A DNA stretch of 64,000 nucleotides, from NCBI GenBank assembly GCA_964221845.1, contig CAXPZW010000026.1, positions 3,954 to 67,953 on the forward strand, read 5' to 3'. A program made the position numbers and the translations under genes. The notes under the pieces were generated by a model. It ran no database searches and was not told the origin of the DNA. It was given only the letters and a program-made list of their open reading frames with translations. The stretch's first letter is position 1; each line of letters starts with the position of its first letter. Positions 48,899 through 57,718 of this stretch are shown here, piece after piece. This stretch comes from CAXPZW01 sp964221845. Its GTDB lineage: Bacteria > Bacteroidota > Bacteroidia > Flavobacteriales_D > Sanyastnellaceae.

Positions 48899-51508
48899 AT
48901 GGAATCCAAACTGATCCGCGAAAAGTTCCTCGAGTTCTTCGAATCCAAGCAACACCAACGCGTGGCTTCGGCCCCCATGGTGGTCAAAGGCGACCCGACT
49001 TTGATGTTCATCAATGCGGGCATGAACCAGTTCAAGGACATCTTCTTGGGCAACTCGGTGCCCAACGATCGCCGTGTGGCCAACAGCCAAAAGTGCCTCC
49101 GTGTATCGGGCAAGCACAACGACTTGGAGGAAGTAGGGGTAGACACCTACCACCACACCATGTTCGAGATGTTGGGCAACTGGTCCTTTGGTGACTACTT
49201 CAAGGAGGAGTCGATCGCTTGGGCGTGGGAGCTGCTCACCAAGGTCTACGGGCTGAAGGAAGAAGACCTCTACATCACCGTGTTTGGTGGTGACAAGCAA
49301 GACGGTCTCGATGCGGATACCGAGGCTGAGACCATTTGGAAGGAATGGGTGTCTACCGAGCGCATTCTACACTGCGACAAAAAGGACAACTTCTGGGAAA
49401 TGGGCGAAACCGGTCCGTGCGGCCCCTGCTCGGAGATCCACATCGACCTGCGCAGCGCTGAAGAAAAGGCCAAAACCCCAGGCAAGGAGCTGGTCAACGA
49501 AGACCACCCACAGGTGATTGAAATCTGGAACCTGGTGTTCATGCAATTCAATCGCATGGCCGACGGTTCCCTCCAACCCCTGCCCGAAACCCACATCGAC
49601 ACCGGCATGGGCTTCGAGCGTTTGGCGGTGGCCCTGCAGGGCAAAACCTCCAACTACGATACCGACGTGTTCACCCCGCTCATTGCGGGCATTGAGCAAG
49701 TCTCAGGCAAAACCTACGGCCGCACTGACAGCAAGCAGGACATCGCCATCCGCGTGATCTCCGACCACGTACGTGCTGTGTCCTTTGCCATTGCCGACGG
49801 CCAGCTGCCTTCGAACACCGGAGCCGGCTACGTGATCCGCCGCATCCTGCGTCGCGCCATCCGCTACGCCTTCTCTTTCTTGGAGCTGGACAAGCCCTTC
49901 ATCCACACCTTGGTGCCTGTGCTCGCCGATCAAATGGGCGGCTACTTCACCGAGCTCGTGGCCCAAAAGGACCTGATCCAAAACGTGATCCGCGAAGAAG
50001 AAGAAAGCTTCCTGCGCACCCTGGACAAGGGCCTGCGCCGTTTGGGAGACATGATGAAAAACACAGCGGGCGACGTGCTCGACGGCGCCGGTGTATTCGA
50101 ACTCTACGACACTTATGGCTTCCCTGTGGACCTCACCGACTTGGTGGCCTCCGAGCACGGCAAACGCGTGGACCTGGAAGGGTTCGACGCCGAGCTCAAG
50201 AAGCAAAAGGACCGCTCGCGCGCGGCCGGCAAAATTGAAACCGACGACTGGGTGGTGGTCCGCGAGGACGCCGGCGAAGAATTCCTCGGTTACGATCACC
50301 TCGAAGCCGATTTGGAAATCACCCGCTACCGCAAGATCAACGCCAAGGGCAAGGAATTGTACCAGCTGGTCTTCAACCGCACACCCTTCTATCCCGAAGG
50401 CGGCGGCCAGGTGGGCGACACCGGCTTCATCGAAGCAGGGGGCGCCAAAACCTCCATCATCAACACCAAGAGGGAGAACAACCTCATTGTGCACTTTGCC
50501 AAGCAACTGCCGGGGGATCCTTCGGCCCAGTTCCACGGTGTGGTGAGCGCCACCAAGCGCACCAGCACCGAGCACAACCACACCGCCACCCACTTGCTGC
50601 ACCAAGCCCTGCGTGAAGTGCTGGGCACCCACGTGGAGCAGCGCGGCTCACTGGTGAACCCCGACTACCTCCGCTTTGACTTCTCGCATTTCTCTAAAAT
50701 GACCGAGGAGGAAGTGGCCCAAGTCGAAGGGCTGGTCAACCAGCGCATCCGTGCCAACTTCGCGCTTGAAGAGCACCGCAACACACCCATGGCCCAAGCC
50801 CAAGAGATGGGCGCCATGATGCTCTTTGGCGAGAAGTACGGCGATGAAGTGCGTGTCATCAAATTTGGCGACAGCATTGAGCTCTGTGGCGGTACCCACG
50901 TACCGGCCACCGGAAGCATCGGCCAATTCAAAATCACCTCAGAGGGCGCAGTAGCCGCCGGCATTCGTCGTATCGAAGCGGTTTCGGGCGCCGGTGCTGA
51001 GAATCACATCAATGGCCGCCTGGCCGAGTTGGACGCCGTGCGCGCCCAGTTGAAGGCGCCGCAAGACCTGCTCAAAGCAGTGAGCGATCTCCAAAGCAAA
51101 AACGCCGAGCTGCAGAAGCAGGTAGAGGCCTTTGCCCGTGAGCAAGCCAAACAAGTCAAAGGTGAACTGTTGGGCAAGGTCCAGCAAGTCGGCGGCGTCA
51201 GCTTCTTGGCCGAACGCGTGAGCCTGGGTGCAGGCGAGGTCAAGGACCTCTGCTTCCAACTCCGCGGAGAGGTGGATAACCTGTTTGCCGTGATTGGTTC
51301 GGACGCTGGGGGCAAGCCTACCATCTCCTGCATCATCGCCGAGAACTTGGTGGCTGACAAAGACCTCAACGCCGGAACCATTGTCCGTGAGCTCGCCCGA
51401 GAGATCAAGGGCGGCGGTGGCGGTCAAGCCTTCTTTGCGACCGCAGGTGGCAAGGATGTGAACGGGCTGGACCAAGCCATAAAAAACGCGGCCAACTACG
51501 TGAGTTGA
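48899..51508 (+). CDS. alaS: Alanine--tRNA ligase
   Basis: AlaRS charges tRNA-Ala. The product has 869 residues, normal for the family, from the ATG at 48899 (MESKLIREKFLEFFESK). The frame is open a further 669 nt upstream, but that part is antisense to the M23 gene. Aminoacylation motifs are FINAGMNQFKDIFLG, VGVDTYHHTMFEMLGNWSFGDYF and DTGMGFERLA. The editing domain has HTATHLLHQALREVLG and CGGTHV. The C-Ala domain is at the end (GGGGGQAFFATAGG). The last codons and the stop lie inside the terminator hairpin. Confidence 0.97.
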   Translation: MESKLIREKFLEFFESKQHQRVASAPMVVKGDPTLMFINAGMNQFKDIFLGNSVPNDRRVANSQKCLRVSGKHNDLEEVGVDTYHHTMFEMLGNWSFGDYFKEESIAWAWELLTKVYGLKEEDLYITVFGGDKQDGLDADTEAETIWKEWVSTERILHCDKKDNFWEMGETGPCGPCSEIHIDLRSAEEKAKTPGKELVNEDHPQVIEIWNLVFMQFNRMADGSLQPLPETHIDTGMGFERLAVALQGKTSNYDTDVFTPLIAGIEQVSGKTYGRTDSKQDIAIRVISDHVRAVSFAIADGQLPSNTGAGYVIRRILRRAIRYAFSFLELDKPFIHTLVPVLADQMGGYFTELVAQKDLIQNVIREEEESFLRTLDKGLRRLGDMMKNTAGDVLDGAGVFELYDTYGFPVDLTDLVASEHGKRVDLEGFDAELKKQKDRSRAAGKIETDDWVVVREDAGEEFLGYDHLEADLEITRYRKINAKGKELYQLVFNRTPFYPEGGGQVGDTGFIEAGGAKTSIINTKRENNLIVHFAKQLPGDPSAQFHGVVSATKRTSTEHNHTATHLLHQALREVLGTHVEQRGSLVNPDYLRFDFSHFSKMTEEEVAQVEGLVNQRIRANFALEEHRNTPMAQAQEMGAMMLFGEKYGDEVRVIKFGDSIELCGGTHVPATGSIGQFKITSEGAVAAGIRRIEAVSGAGAENHINGRLAELDAVRAQLKAPQDLLKAVSDLQSKNAELQKQVEAFAREQAKQVKGELLGKVQQVGGVSFLAERVSLGAGEVKDLCFQLRGEVDNLFAVIGSDAGGKPTISCIIAENLVADKDLNAGTIVRELAREIKGGGGGQAFFATAGGKDVNGLDQAIKNAANYVS

Positions 51509-51517
51509 CCGCGTTTT
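51483..51517 (+). terminator. Terminator overlapping the 3' end of alaS
   Basis: AAAACGCGGCCAACT (51483-51497) pairs with AGTTGACCGCGTTTT (51503-51517) with one mismatch around a 5-nt loop. The alaS TGA (51506-51508) lies in the 3' arm. The T-run is short. Confidence 0.7.
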
Positions 51518-51566
51518 AGAGCGTTAATCTGTTAAAGTCTCGTCGGGGGTGACCCCGATCGTAAGG

Positions 51567-51995
51567 TTACGCAAACGAGGGAGCCGAGCGGCTCACCATC
51601 TCTTCGCGCTGGAGACCGTATACCGGTCCGTAGTAAACCTCGTTGTATGCAAGGCCCAAGTTGAGGAAGTACAGTGGCGCCAAAATCAGGGCTAGTGCGT
51701 ACTCCAATACGCTGTATTTACCAAAGCTCTGAGCGACTTCGATCAAGAGCTTAGCAAGTATGTACACGTTGAAAACAGGGATGAGGAAGTACCATGCGTG
51801 AGAGGCAGGACGTCCTACGATGCGCAGGGTGACAATCAGATCCCATACAGGAACGATGGCCGCCAGACCAGGCTGGTCGCAGTTTACAAACATGCGCCAC
51901 TTGGCTACAGCACCGATGATGAGCAGAAAGCCACCCATGAAAATGTATCCAGTGTGGTTTTCCCAGAGGTAGTTGAGTGTGTCCAAAATGCTCAT
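51567..51995 (-). CDS. DUF5684 family membrane protein
   Basis: The product has 142 residues and about three membrane helices (about 17-36, YIFMGGFLLIIGAVAKWRMF; about 45-75; about 95-118, LEYALALILAPLYFLNLGL). The block CDQPGLAAIVPVWDLIVTLRIVGRP is typical of DUF5684, as is PVFNVYILAKLLIEVAQSFGK. No function is known for the family. The gene stands alone between alaS and the regulator operon. It uses fewer GC-rich codons than its neighbours. Confidence 0.85.
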   Translation of the reverse strand: MSILDTLNYLWENHTGYIFMGGFLLIIGAVAKWRMFVNCDQPGLAAIVPVWDLIVTLRIVGRPASHAWYFLIPVFNVYILAKLLIEVAQSFGKYSVLEYALALILAPLYFLNLGLAYNEVYYGPVYGLQREEMVSRSAPSFA

Positions 51996-52124
51996 AGTGT
52001 AAAATTTTGAAACCTTTTCAGGAGAGTGTCGTAACTACATTATTGACGTAGCCAATCCCGGAGGGTTGCCTCCGATGGATTCCAACATTCTGTTAAAAAA
52101 GCGTCAAAATCACTCGAACATCAT

Positions 52125-53303
52125 CTAACTCCTTGGTACAGCGGGATTTGCGTAGGTCGTCACTGCGTCCGCAGTAATCGTATCTGGGCACAGGATAATG
52201 AGTCGTTCGATGATGTTTCGGAACTCCCGGATGTTTCCTGTCCAGTTCACCTCTTGCAGTGCTTTGATGGCTTTGGGCTCAATGGTTTTGACCGGCATGC
52301 CGTACTCGCGACAGATCTGACCGATGAAGTGCTCGGCCAACAGTGGGATGTCGTCCTTGCGGTCGTTGAGCGAAGGCACGTGGATCAAAATCACGCTCAA
52401 GCGGTGGAACAAATCCTCGCGGAAGTTGCCCTCGTCGATCTCTTTGCGCAGGTCTTTGTTGGTCGCTGCCAAGATGCGGACGTCCACCTTGATGTCCTTG
52501 TCGCCGCCCACGCGGGTGATGCGGTTTTCTTGCAGCGCGCGCAGCACTTTGGCTTGGGCGCTGAGGCTCATGTCCCCAATCTCATCCAAGAACAGGGTGC
52601 CGCCGTTGGCTTGCTCAAACTTGCCCTTGCGTTGTTTGATGGCGCTGGTAAACGCGCCTTTCTCGTGACCAAACAGCTCGCTTTCGATCAGTTCTGATGG
52701 AATGGCGGCGCAGTTGACCTCCACAAACGGCTTGTCCTTGCGGCCGGAGCGTTCGTGCAGTTGGCGGGCCACGAGTTCTTTACCGGTTCCGTTGCCGCCG
52801 GTGATGAGCACACGCGCGTCGGTGGGGGCCACGGTTTCGATCATTTGCTTGATCTCGCCAATGGCTGCTGACTCACCCACGATGGTGCTGGTGAGCTTCT
52901 TGTTGATTTTCTTCTTGAGGACCTTGGTTTCCTCCACCAGCTCTTTGGTTTCGGTGGCGTTGCGCAGGGTCACCAAAATGCGGTTGAGGTCCAAGGGCTT
53001 TTGGATGAAGTCGTAGGCGCCTTTTTTGAGCGCTTCTACCGCGGTTTCTACCGTGCCGTGGCCCGAGATCATGATCACCGGGGCCTCTACGCCTTTGACT
53101 TGCATCATTTCCAGCGCCTCGATGCCGTCGAGTCCGGGCATTTTGATGTCGCAGAAGATGATGTCGTATGCGCCTTTGGCGGCGGCAACCACGCCTTCCT
53201 TGCCGTCTTCGGCGGTGTCAACGGTGTGGTCCTCGTATTCGAGGATTTCTTTCAGGGAGCTGCGGATGGCCGCTTCGTCGTCGATGATCAGGATTTTGGA
53301 CAT
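52125..53303 (-). CDS. NtrC-like response regulator with a changed GAFTGA loop and no HTH domain
   Basis: The product has 392 residues. The receiver (about 3-118) has IDDEAA, Asp52 in FCDIKMPGLDG and Lys in IQKPLDLN. The AAA+ domain (about 140-370) has a Walker A variant GGNGTGKELVA, Walker B GTLFLDEIGDM and an arginine-finger region (NFREDLFHRLSV). The sigma-54-contacting loop reads GAFTSA (216-221) rather than GAFTGA, and the chain ends soon after RNIIERLIIL without a Fis-type helix-turn-helix. So it may not bind DNA itself. It is the last gene of the grpE operon, 18 nt after the Ppx/GppA gene; no histidine kinase is adjacent. Confidence 0.9.
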   Translation of the reverse strand: MSKILIIDDEAAIRSSLKEILEYEDHTVDTAEDGKEGVVAAAKGAYDIIFCDIKMPGLDGIEALEMMQVKGVEAPVIMISGHGTVETAVEALKKGAYDFIQKPLDLNRILVTLRNATETKELVEETKVLKKKINKKLTSTIVGESAAIGEIKQMIETVAPTDARVLITGGNGTGKELVARQLHERSGRKDKPFVEVNCAAIPSELIESELFGHEKGAFTSAIKQRKGKFEQANGGTLFLDEIGDMSLSAQAKVLRALQENRITRVGGDKDIKVDVRILAATNKDLRKEIDEGNFREDLFHRLSVILIHVPSLNDRKDDIPLLAEHFIGQICREYGMPVKTIEPKAIKALQEVNWTGNIREFRNIIERLIILCPDTITADAVTTYANPAVPRS

Positions 53304-53321
53304 GGCGAGTGGTTTATGGTG

Positions 53322-54287
53322 TTAGGCTGAGGTATTCAAATCTTGTTCCATTCCGTTTTCCTGGGCCAACAAATGCGCGAGCGCACCCTCTTTCAAGGCG
53401 TAGGAAACTTGGTGGATTTCGGTAAACGGGTGGAGGGTGAGCAGGGCGTCAATCAGCGCAAAGCTCATCACCATCATGTCTGCACGCATGGGCAGCAATC
53501 CGGGCACTTGCAGGCGTTCGGCGAGGGTCATGGCCGAAATTTCCTTGGAAATGGCGCGCACGTCGTCCACCGGAATGGGGTTGGCGCAGTCCAAGGGCGA
53601 AGGGTACCGGCCCGGGTGGCGCAGGCTGAGCATGTCCACCAAAGTGTCAAAGGTGCCGCTCGACCCCAACAAGCGCAAAGGTTGGTGTTCAGCAATGGCT
53701 GCGGCCAATCCGCTCAAGTGGTTGGCCAAATAGGCTTGGATCTCGGTGACTTGCGTTTCGGTGATGGGGTCGTCGGGCATGAAGGCGCCTTTGAGGCGAC
53801 TCACCCCAATTTGCAGGCTCTGCTTCCAAAAGACTTCCTCGGCATTGGCAATGATGAATTCCACGCTGCCTCCGCCGATGTCCATGATCAGGCTCTTGTC
53901 GGCGCCCATGTCAAAGCACTGGCGCACGCCCAGGTAGATGAGCCGGGCTTCTTCTTCGCCGGTGATGATGCGCAGGTCCAGCCCCACTTGATTGCGGGCG
54001 GCCTCCACAAAATCCCGCCCGTTCACCGATTCGCGGATGGCCGAGGTGGCAAACGCAAACACCGAGCGGGTGCGGGTATTGACCAGGTTTTGCTTGAGGA
54101 TGTGCAAGGCGTCCAATCCACGTCCAAACCGGTTGGAACCGATCTTGCCTGTGGTGGCGCTCGGGGCGAGTTTGACTGGGATTTTGGTGTTCAACACCGT
54201 CTCCCATGAGCCGTCTTTGCCCACGCCAGCCACCAACAGGTTAAATGTATTGGTGCCGCAATCGATGATGGCCAGGTTCCTGCTCAT
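53322..54287 (-). CDS. Ppx/GppA family phosphatase (exopolyphosphatase-like)
   Basis: The product has 321 residues. The ASKHA fold motifs are LAIIDCGTNTFNLLV, AFATSAIRES, ITGEEEARLIYLGV and MDIGGGSVEFII, followed by LLGSSGTFDTL. Family members hydrolyse polyphosphate or pppGpp; this one has only the core, without the C-terminal HD-like domain of long Ppx proteins. It overlaps the stop of the ABC permease gene as ATGA. A role in stringent or phosphate signalling is inferred only. Confidence 0.92.
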   Translation of the reverse strand: MSRNLAIIDCGTNTFNLLVAGVGKDGSWETVLNTKIPVKLAPSATTGKIGSNRFGRGLDALHILKQNLVNTRTRSVFAFATSAIRESVNGRDFVEAARNQVGLDLRIITGEEEARLIYLGVRQCFDMGADKSLIMDIGGGSVEFIIANAEEVFWKQSLQIGVSRLKGAFMPDDPITETQVTEIQAYLANHLSGLAAAIAEHQPLRLLGSSGTFDTLVDMLSLRHPGRYPSPLDCANPIPVDDVRAISKEISAMTLAERLQVPGLLPMRADMMVMSFALIDALLTLHPFTEIHQVSYALKEGALAHLLAQENGMEQDLNTSA

Positions 54288-55597
54288 CCTTTATAGAACA
54301 GCCATTTCCAGAGTTCCTTGTAGGTGGCCTTTTTGCCGTACATCAGGATGCCGGTGCGGTAAATGCGTCCGGCCAACCACACCACCGCCACAAAGGTCGC
54401 GGCCAGCAGTGCCATCGAGAGTCCCAGTTGCCAGTACGAGCCCTCCAGGCCAATGCCCATGCGCACCATCATCACAATGGGGCTGGTCAACGGCACAATC
54501 GAGAAGATGGTGCCCGCGCTGCCTTCGGGGTTGGCGATCATGGCAATGGCAATGATGTAGGAAAAGATCAGCGGTACGGTCACCGGCAGCATGAATTGCT
54601 GGGTGTCGGTTTCGCTGTCTACGGCCGCACCAATGGCGGCGAAGATCGATCCGTACAGCAGGAATCCTCCCAGGAAGTAGAACACAAACGTGCCCAAGAA
54701 CTGTCCCCAGGGAATGCTCAGGATGCCAGCCAAAATGGGGTATTGGTCCATCATGACGGCCATGTCAGCGGTGCCCGCAGGCAAGTTGCCGTCTGCCATG
54801 GCACCGGCCGAAACCTGATCGATCAAAATCCCTTGGGCAACGGCCATGACGATGGAGCTCAAAATCACCCACATCAAAAACTGGGTGAGTCCCACCAGAC
54901 CTATGCCCACAATCTTGCCCATCATCAACTGGAAGGGCTTGACCGAGCTCACCAGCACCTCCACAATGCGGTTGGTTTTCTCCTCGATCACCCCGCGCAT
55001 CACTTGCACGCCGTAGATGAAGATGAACATGTAGATCAGCACCGCAAAGAAGATCCCCACCATGGCGCGAGCTCCCAAGTTGGAGTCGCTTTTAGTATCG
55101 TCTTCGATGTCAATCAAACGCACCGAGGCGCGCACCTTGACGGCTTGGTAGTCTTCGTAGGAGATGTCGTGCTCTTCCAAGCGGTTGCGTTCCAACACGC
55201 CCTCCACATCGTTGCGGATTTTGTCCTGCACGTTTTGCGAGGGATAGCCCTTGTAATACACGGCCACATCAGGGGTTTTCAGGGCCACCGGAGTCATCTC
55301 GAGCCACAAGGTGTACGGGCTGGAGGCAAAGGTGGAGTCCTGCATTTCGGACGCAAAACTGTAGCGCAACTGGTCGGAGTCTTGGAACAGGCGGCCTTGC
55401 TCACGGTAAGTTTCGGCCAGGCCGGTTTCGTCCACCACCACCACTTGGTGGAAGGTGGTGTCGTTGGTCACGGCCATCACCGCGCCAATGATCACCGCGG
55501 CAAACAGCACAGGCCCCAAAAAGGTCATGATGATGAACGAGCGCTTGCGCACCCGGCTCGAATACTCCCGTCCGATGATCAGTCCAATCTTACTCAT
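54284..55597 (-). CDS. ABC-2 type transporter permease (NatB-like)
   Basis: The product has 437 residues. An N-terminal helix (about 20-43, IIMTFLGPVLFAAVIIGAVMAV) is followed by a large extracytoplasmic domain (about 45-175) and a bundle of about five helices (about 180-420; MVGIFFAVLIYMFIFIYGVQVMRGVIEEKTNRIVEVLVSS is the family signature region). This is the ABC-2/NatB type, exporting sodium or other unknown substrates. The start overlaps the stop of the ATPase gene (ATGA). Confidence 0.92.
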   Translation of the reverse strand: MSKIGLIIGREYSSRVRKRSFIIMTFLGPVLFAAVIIGAVMAVTNDTTFHQVVVVDETGLAETYREQGRLFQDSDQLRYSFASEMQDSTFASSPYTLWLEMTPVALKTPDVAVYYKGYPSQNVQDKIRNDVEGVLERNRLEEHDISYEDYQAVKVRASVRLIDIEDDTKSDSNLGARAMVGIFFAVLIYMFIFIYGVQVMRGVIEEKTNRIVEVLVSSVKPFQLMMGKIVGIGLVGLTQFLMWVILSSIVMAVAQGILIDQVSAGAMADGNLPAGTADMAVMMDQYPILAGILSIPWGQFLGTFVFYFLGGFLLYGSIFAAIGAAVDSETDTQQFMLPVTVPLIFSYIIAIAMIANPEGSAGTIFSIVPLTSPIVMMVRMGIGLEGSYWQLGLSMALLAATFVAVVWLAGRIYRTGILMYGKKATYKELWKWLFYKG

Positions 55598-56553
55598 GAC
55601 GCATCGGTTTGCGAGGCCGCGGCCTCAGGTTGAGAACTCTCTTGCACCGCGCGGATGAAGATGTCGTTCATCGAAGGGATGATCTCTTGCACGCCGTGCA
55701 CCTCCACCACTGGAAGGATGGTGTTGAGCAGGTCGTTCAAGCTGCGGCCATTGAGCAGGCGAACCACCACGTCGTGGTCGTGCTCTTCGCTGTCTTTTTC
55801 CACCAATTCAAAGTTGGTCCACAGCGCATTGGTGAAGGCCAGCATGTTGCCGGTGAACTGCAAGCTGTAGGTGGCGTTGCGGTATTGATCGCGCAGTTCC
55901 TGGACCCCGCCGGAGATCACCACGTTGCTCTGGTTGAGCAGGGCAATGTCGTCGCAGAGTTCCTCCACACTGTTCATGTTGTGGGTGGACAGGATGATGG
56001 TGGCGCCTTCGTCCCGCAGGCGCAGGATTTCTCGGCGGATCAGTTCAACGTTGATGGGGTCAAACCCGCTGAAGGGTTCGTCCAGGATCAGCAGTTTGGG
56101 TTCGTGGAGCACGGTGGTGATGAACTGCATCTTTTGGGCCATACCCTTGGAGAGTTCTTCCACCTTCTTGTTCCACCACCCTTCGATTTCGAACCGTTCG
56201 AACCAGGCCTTGAGCTTGGTTTTGGCCTCGCGCTTGGACATGCCTTTGAGGCGCGCCAAATACAGGCATTGTTCGCCCACCTTCATTTTCTTGTACAGGC
56301 CACGTTCTTCGGGCAAGTAGCCGATGTCGTGGACGTGCTCAGGGCGGAGCGACTCACCAAAGAACGACACGCTTCCGGTGTCGGGTCCGGTGATTTGGTT
56401 GATGATGCGGATCAGAGTGGTTTTCCCGGCGCCATTGGGGCCGAGCAGGCCAAAGATGCGTTGGGGTTCTACCGTAATGCTGACCTCATTCAGCGCGCGG
56501 TGTTCCCCGTAGATCTTGGTTACGTTCTGGGTGGTAAGTGCAGGTTTGGACAC
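55594..56553 (-). CDS. ABC transporter ATP-binding protein (NatA-like)
   Basis: The product has 319 residues from a GTG start (MSKPALTTQNVTKIYG). Walker A is GLLGPNGAGKTTLIR, the signature is ELSKGMAQKMQF, Walker B is LLILDEPFSGFDPIN and the switch His is in LSTHNM. The C-terminal extension of about 100 residues is typical of the family. It pairs with the permease encoded next in the operon. It lies 30 nt after dnaJ. Confidence 0.94.
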   Translation of the reverse strand: MSKPALTTQNVTKIYGEHRALNEVSITVEPQRIFGLLGPNGAGKTTLIRIINQITGPDTGSVSFFGESLRPEHVHDIGYLPEERGLYKKMKVGEQCLYLARLKGMSKREAKTKLKAWFERFEIEGWWNKKVEELSKGMAQKMQFITTVLHEPKLLILDEPFSGFDPINVELIRREILRLRDEGATIILSTHNMNSVEELCDDIALLNQSNVVISGGVQELRDQYRNATYSLQFTGNMLAFTNALWTNFELVEKDSEEHDHDVVVRLLNGRSLNDLLNTILPVVEVHGVQEIIPSMNDIFIRAVQESSQPEAAASQTDAS

Positions 56554-56583
56554 GTCGTGAAATTAACGGAAAACCCGCACCCT

Positions 56584-57711
56584 TTACGAGAACATTTCCT
56601 TGACCTTCTGGAAGAATCCTTTGTCCTTTTTCGTGGGCTTGGGAATGAAGCTCTCCGAGGTGCGCAGCTTTTCCAGCAGGGCCTTCTCATCGACGTTCAA
56701 TTTCTGCGGGGTCCACACCGAAATGTTGACCAGCAAATCGCCGCTGCCGTAGCCTTCTACGCTGGGTAGGCCTTTGCCGCGAAGGCGCAAAATCTTGCCC
56801 GACTGGGTGCCCGGTTCGATTTTGATTTTTGCGCGCCCCTCCACCAGCGGAATCTCCGCTTCGCCGCCCAGGGCAGCATCGAGGAAGTTGATGTAGCACT
56901 CGTAGTGCAGGTTTTGCCCGTTGCGTTGGAGTTCTGCGTGCGGTTCTTCCTCGATCACCACCAGCAGGTCGCCGGGAATGCCACCAAACGGTCCGGCGTT
57001 GCCTTTGCCGCTCACGCGCAACTGCATGCCTTCTTCCACGCCTGCGGGGATGTCGATGCTCACCACTTCCTCTTCGCGCTTGAGTCCGTGCTCATCCGCG
57101 TCGCGGGGTTTGCTCTTGATCTGCTGGCCAGAGCCGTGGCAGGTGGGGCAGGTGGTGGTGGTGGCCATTTGGCCCAAGATGGTGTTGCTGACCCGCCGCA
57201 CTTGCCCTTGGCCTTTGCAGGTAGAGCAGGTGTCGGTTTCCACGCCTTCGGCTTGTACGAGCTTGAAGACTTTGACCTTTTTGGTCACCCCAGCCGCGAT
57301 TTCATCCAGGCTGAGTTTGACCTTGATGCGCAGGTTCGAGCCTTTGGTGCGTCGGCGTCCGCGACCACCGCCGCCGCCACCGAATCCACCAAATCCTCCG
57401 CCGCCAAACGCACCGCCAAAGATGTCGCCGAACTGGCTGAAGATGTCGTCCATGTTCATGCCACCGCCGGCGCCGCCGAAGCCGCCTTTCATGCCGTCGT
57501 GACCGAACTGGTCGTAGCGCGCGCGTTTGTCGCCGTCGCTGAGTACCTCGTACGCTTCGGCGGCCTCCTTGAATTTGGCTTCGGCCTCGGTGTTGTCGGG
57601 GTTTTTATCGGGGTGGTACTTGAGCGCGAGTTTGCGGTACGCCTTCTTGATTTCAGAAGCGTCCGCACCTCGGGCGATGCCCAGTACCTCGTAGTAATCG
57701 CGTTTTGCCAT
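56584..57711 (-). CDS. dnaJ: Chaperone DnaJ with a single zinc centre
   Basis: DnaJ delivers unfolded proteins to DnaK and stimulates its ATPase. The product has 375 residues: J domain (1-68) with His33-Pro-Asp, Gly/Phe-rich linker (about 72-120), zinc-binding region, two substrate-binding beta domains and a dimerisation C-terminus. The zinc region has only two CxxCxGxG repeats, CSTCKGQG (Cys162/165) and CPTCHGSG (Cys188/191), instead of four. By position these are repeats 2 and 3, so zinc centre I is missing. It lies 7 nt after grpE. Confidence 0.95.
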   Translation of the reverse strand: MAKRDYYEVLGIARGADASEIKKAYRKLALKYHPDKNPDNTEAEAKFKEAAEAYEVLSDGDKRARYDQFGHDGMKGGFGGAGGGMNMDDIFSQFGDIFGGAFGGGGFGGFGGGGGGRGRRRTKGSNLRIKVKLSLDEIAAGVTKKVKVFKLVQAEGVETDTCSTCKGQGQVRRVSNTILGQMATTTTCPTCHGSGQQIKSKPRDADEHGLKREEEVVSIDIPAGVEEGMQLRVSGKGNAGPFGGIPGDLLVVIEEEPHAELQRNGQNLHYECYINFLDAALGGEAEIPLVEGRAKIKIEPGTQSGKILRLRGKGLPSVEGYGSGDLLVNISVWTPQKLNVDEKALLEKLRTSESFIPKPTKKDKGFFQKVKEMFS

Positions 57712-57718
57712 GCTGTGC

